The notes beneath the pieces are model-generated. The model made no database searches and was not told the DNA's origin. It saw nothing but the letters and a program-made list of their open reading frames with translations. A stretch of DNA of 6,043 nucleotides from CAVSWN01 sp046728115. Lineage in GTDB: Bacteria; Acidobacteriota; Vicinamibacteria; Vicinamibacterales; CAVVIG01. The stretch's first letter is position 1; each line of letters starts with the position of its first letter. The translations under genes and the position numbers were made by a program. Where the stretch lies: assembly GCA_046728115.1 (NCBI GenBank), contig JBKPDW010000434.1, positions 1-6,043 of the forward strand. Direction: 5' to 3'. Of the stretch, positions 5,245-6,043 are shown one piece after another.

Positions 5245-6043
5245 TCATCGACCCTTGTTCACGAATTTCTGCACGCGTTTCCCCTCGTACGTCTCGCCGG
5301 TGTACACATTCCCCTTCGAGTCGACCGCGACGCTGCCCACTCCGTAGAAGTGACCGGGATAGCGCCCGCCCTCGCCGAAGCTGCCGATAGCTTCGAGCGT
5401 GCCTCGGTCGAGGATCCACACTTTCTTGTCGTGGCCGTCCGCGACGTAGAGCAGCCGCTGGTCGGGAGAAAACGCGATGTCCCACACGGATCCGTCACCG
5501 GTCGTCGTCTTCGAGACGAATGCTTCCTTGACGAACTTGCCATCTTTCTGGAACACCTGGATGCGGTCGTTCTGACGATCGCACACGTACACCATCCCGT
5601 CCTTCGAGATCTTCACGCAGCTCAGCGTATGGAATTGTTTCGACGGCTGGCCGTTTGGATCGTACGCACCCGGATCGGTATCGTTGGGTTTCTCGCCGTA
5701 CGCGCTCCAGCTCCGCTTGAAGGCTCCCGTCGCAGCGTCGAAGACCGCGATGCGATGATTGCCGAAGCCGTCGGCCACGTACAGTTCGTTGCCGTCGACG
5801 GCGAGCGCGCCCGGGCGATTGAAGCCGGTCGTGCTGTCGCTGCCCTCGGTCTTGCCGGCTTTGCCGATCTGCAGCAGATATTTCCCGTCCTTCGAGAATT
5901 TCAACACCTGCGCGTCGGCTGGCGGCGGTGGCGCAGCAGGGGCGCCGCCGCGGCCTCGACCTTGCGCTGCGCCTGCGGCGTCAGCGCCGCGAGCGCCCGC
6001 TTCCTCCGGGGCGCCGCCACGAGTCGCGCCTGCACCGCCGCGT
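5245..6043 (-). CDS. NHL-repeat beta-propeller protein (copy B), N-terminus outside window
   Basis: The frame stays open from the TGA at 5245-5247 to the window edge, giving 265 visible residues; the GTG at 5907 is internal because the frame continues upstream of it. The C-terminal 220 residues follow copy A blade for blade: VLKFSKDGKYLLQIG, LYVADGFGNHRIAVFD, MVYVCDRQNDRIQVF, WDIAF, YVADGHDKKVWILDR and DSKGNVYTGETYEGKRVQKF. It ends at NKGR, without the 21-residue tail of copy A. The first 45 visible residues are low complexity, rich in Gly, Ala, Arg and Pro (for example GRGRGGAPAAPPPPADAQ). They lie just before VLKF, where copy A has only the short loop GGNGGGDG, so this looks like an expanded loop between two strands. 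Signal peptide and first blades are not visible. It is probably first of the three minus-strand genes seen here and co-transcribed with copy A. Its function is unknown beyond the propeller fold. Confidence 0.85.
   Translation of the reverse strand, partial: RGGAGATRGGAPEEAGARGADAAGAAQGRGRGGAPAAPPPPADAQVLKFSKDGKYLLQIGKAGKTEGSDSTTGFNRPGALAVDGNELYVADGFGNHRIAVFDAATGAFKRSWSAYGEKPNDTDPGAYDPNGQPSKQFHTLSCVKISKDGMVYVCDRQNDRIQVFQKDGKFVKEAFVSKTTTGDGSVWDIAFSPDQRLLYVADGHDKKVWILDRGTLEAIGSFGEGGRYPGHFYGVGSVAVDSKGNVYTGETYEGKRVQKFVNKGR

Noticed and set aside
5183..5248. 21-codon minus-strand mini-ORF (MSNERRPQERQ...) overlapping the stop of NHL copy B as ATGA and ending just before copy A
   Set aside because: The coupling-like overlap is real, but the peptide is simply the translation of the degenerate tandem repeat and has no other support.
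3980..5347. 455-codon open frame on the plus strand
   Set aside because: It runs antisense to the clear NHL gene, whose blades and signal peptide are unmistakable; its product is a GC-driven composition of Arg, Val and Ala with no recognisable motif.

Overview
This is a GC-rich (about 60-65% by eye) bacterial window with five protein genes, two of them cut by the window edges. No rRNA, tRNA, CRISPR array or transposase gene is visible. The gene mix is an Oar-type TonB-dependent outer-membrane receptor, a secreted histidine-rich TPR protein, a Tat-exported sulfite-oxidase-family molybdoenzyme and tandem secreted NHL beta-propellers. This mix, together with short-unit intergenic repeats, fits an Acidobacteriota genome, possibly class Vicinamibacteria. 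That placement is inferred from memory of such genomes and was not tested.

Layout: 1-878 (+) is the C-terminal barrel of the receptor, closed by a long hairpin plus T-run terminator (907-971). A second short-unit inverted repeat (1023-1077) runs into the 5' end of a TPR-family gene (1059-2717, +), which carries a further inverted repeat in frame (1991-2087). That gene converges, across 33 bp with no obvious terminator, on a minus-strand cluster. Read in its own direction, the cluster is: NHL propeller B (6043-5245, N-terminus outside the window), a 65-bp gap with a degenerate tandem repeat, NHL propeller A (5179-3989), a 101-bp gap filled by a 7-nt-unit snapback repeat, then the molybdoenzyme (3887-2751). 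The same-strand order and small gaps suggest one transcript. All its products appear to be exported, so a periplasmic or extracytoplasmic redox role is plausible, but no substrate can be read from the sequence.

The most unusual signal is not a gene. Every non-convergent gap in the window holds a different tandem repeat of 7-9 nt units. In three of the gap elements the units are followed by their own reverse complement, forming a hairpin. A fourth element of the same design (9-nt TTCG/CGAA units) lies inside the TPR gene and is translated as a Ser/Gly/Asn-rich linker. In the terminator hairpin the middle octamer has diverged in both arms while keeping its pairing, which suggests that the fold rather than the sequence is maintained.
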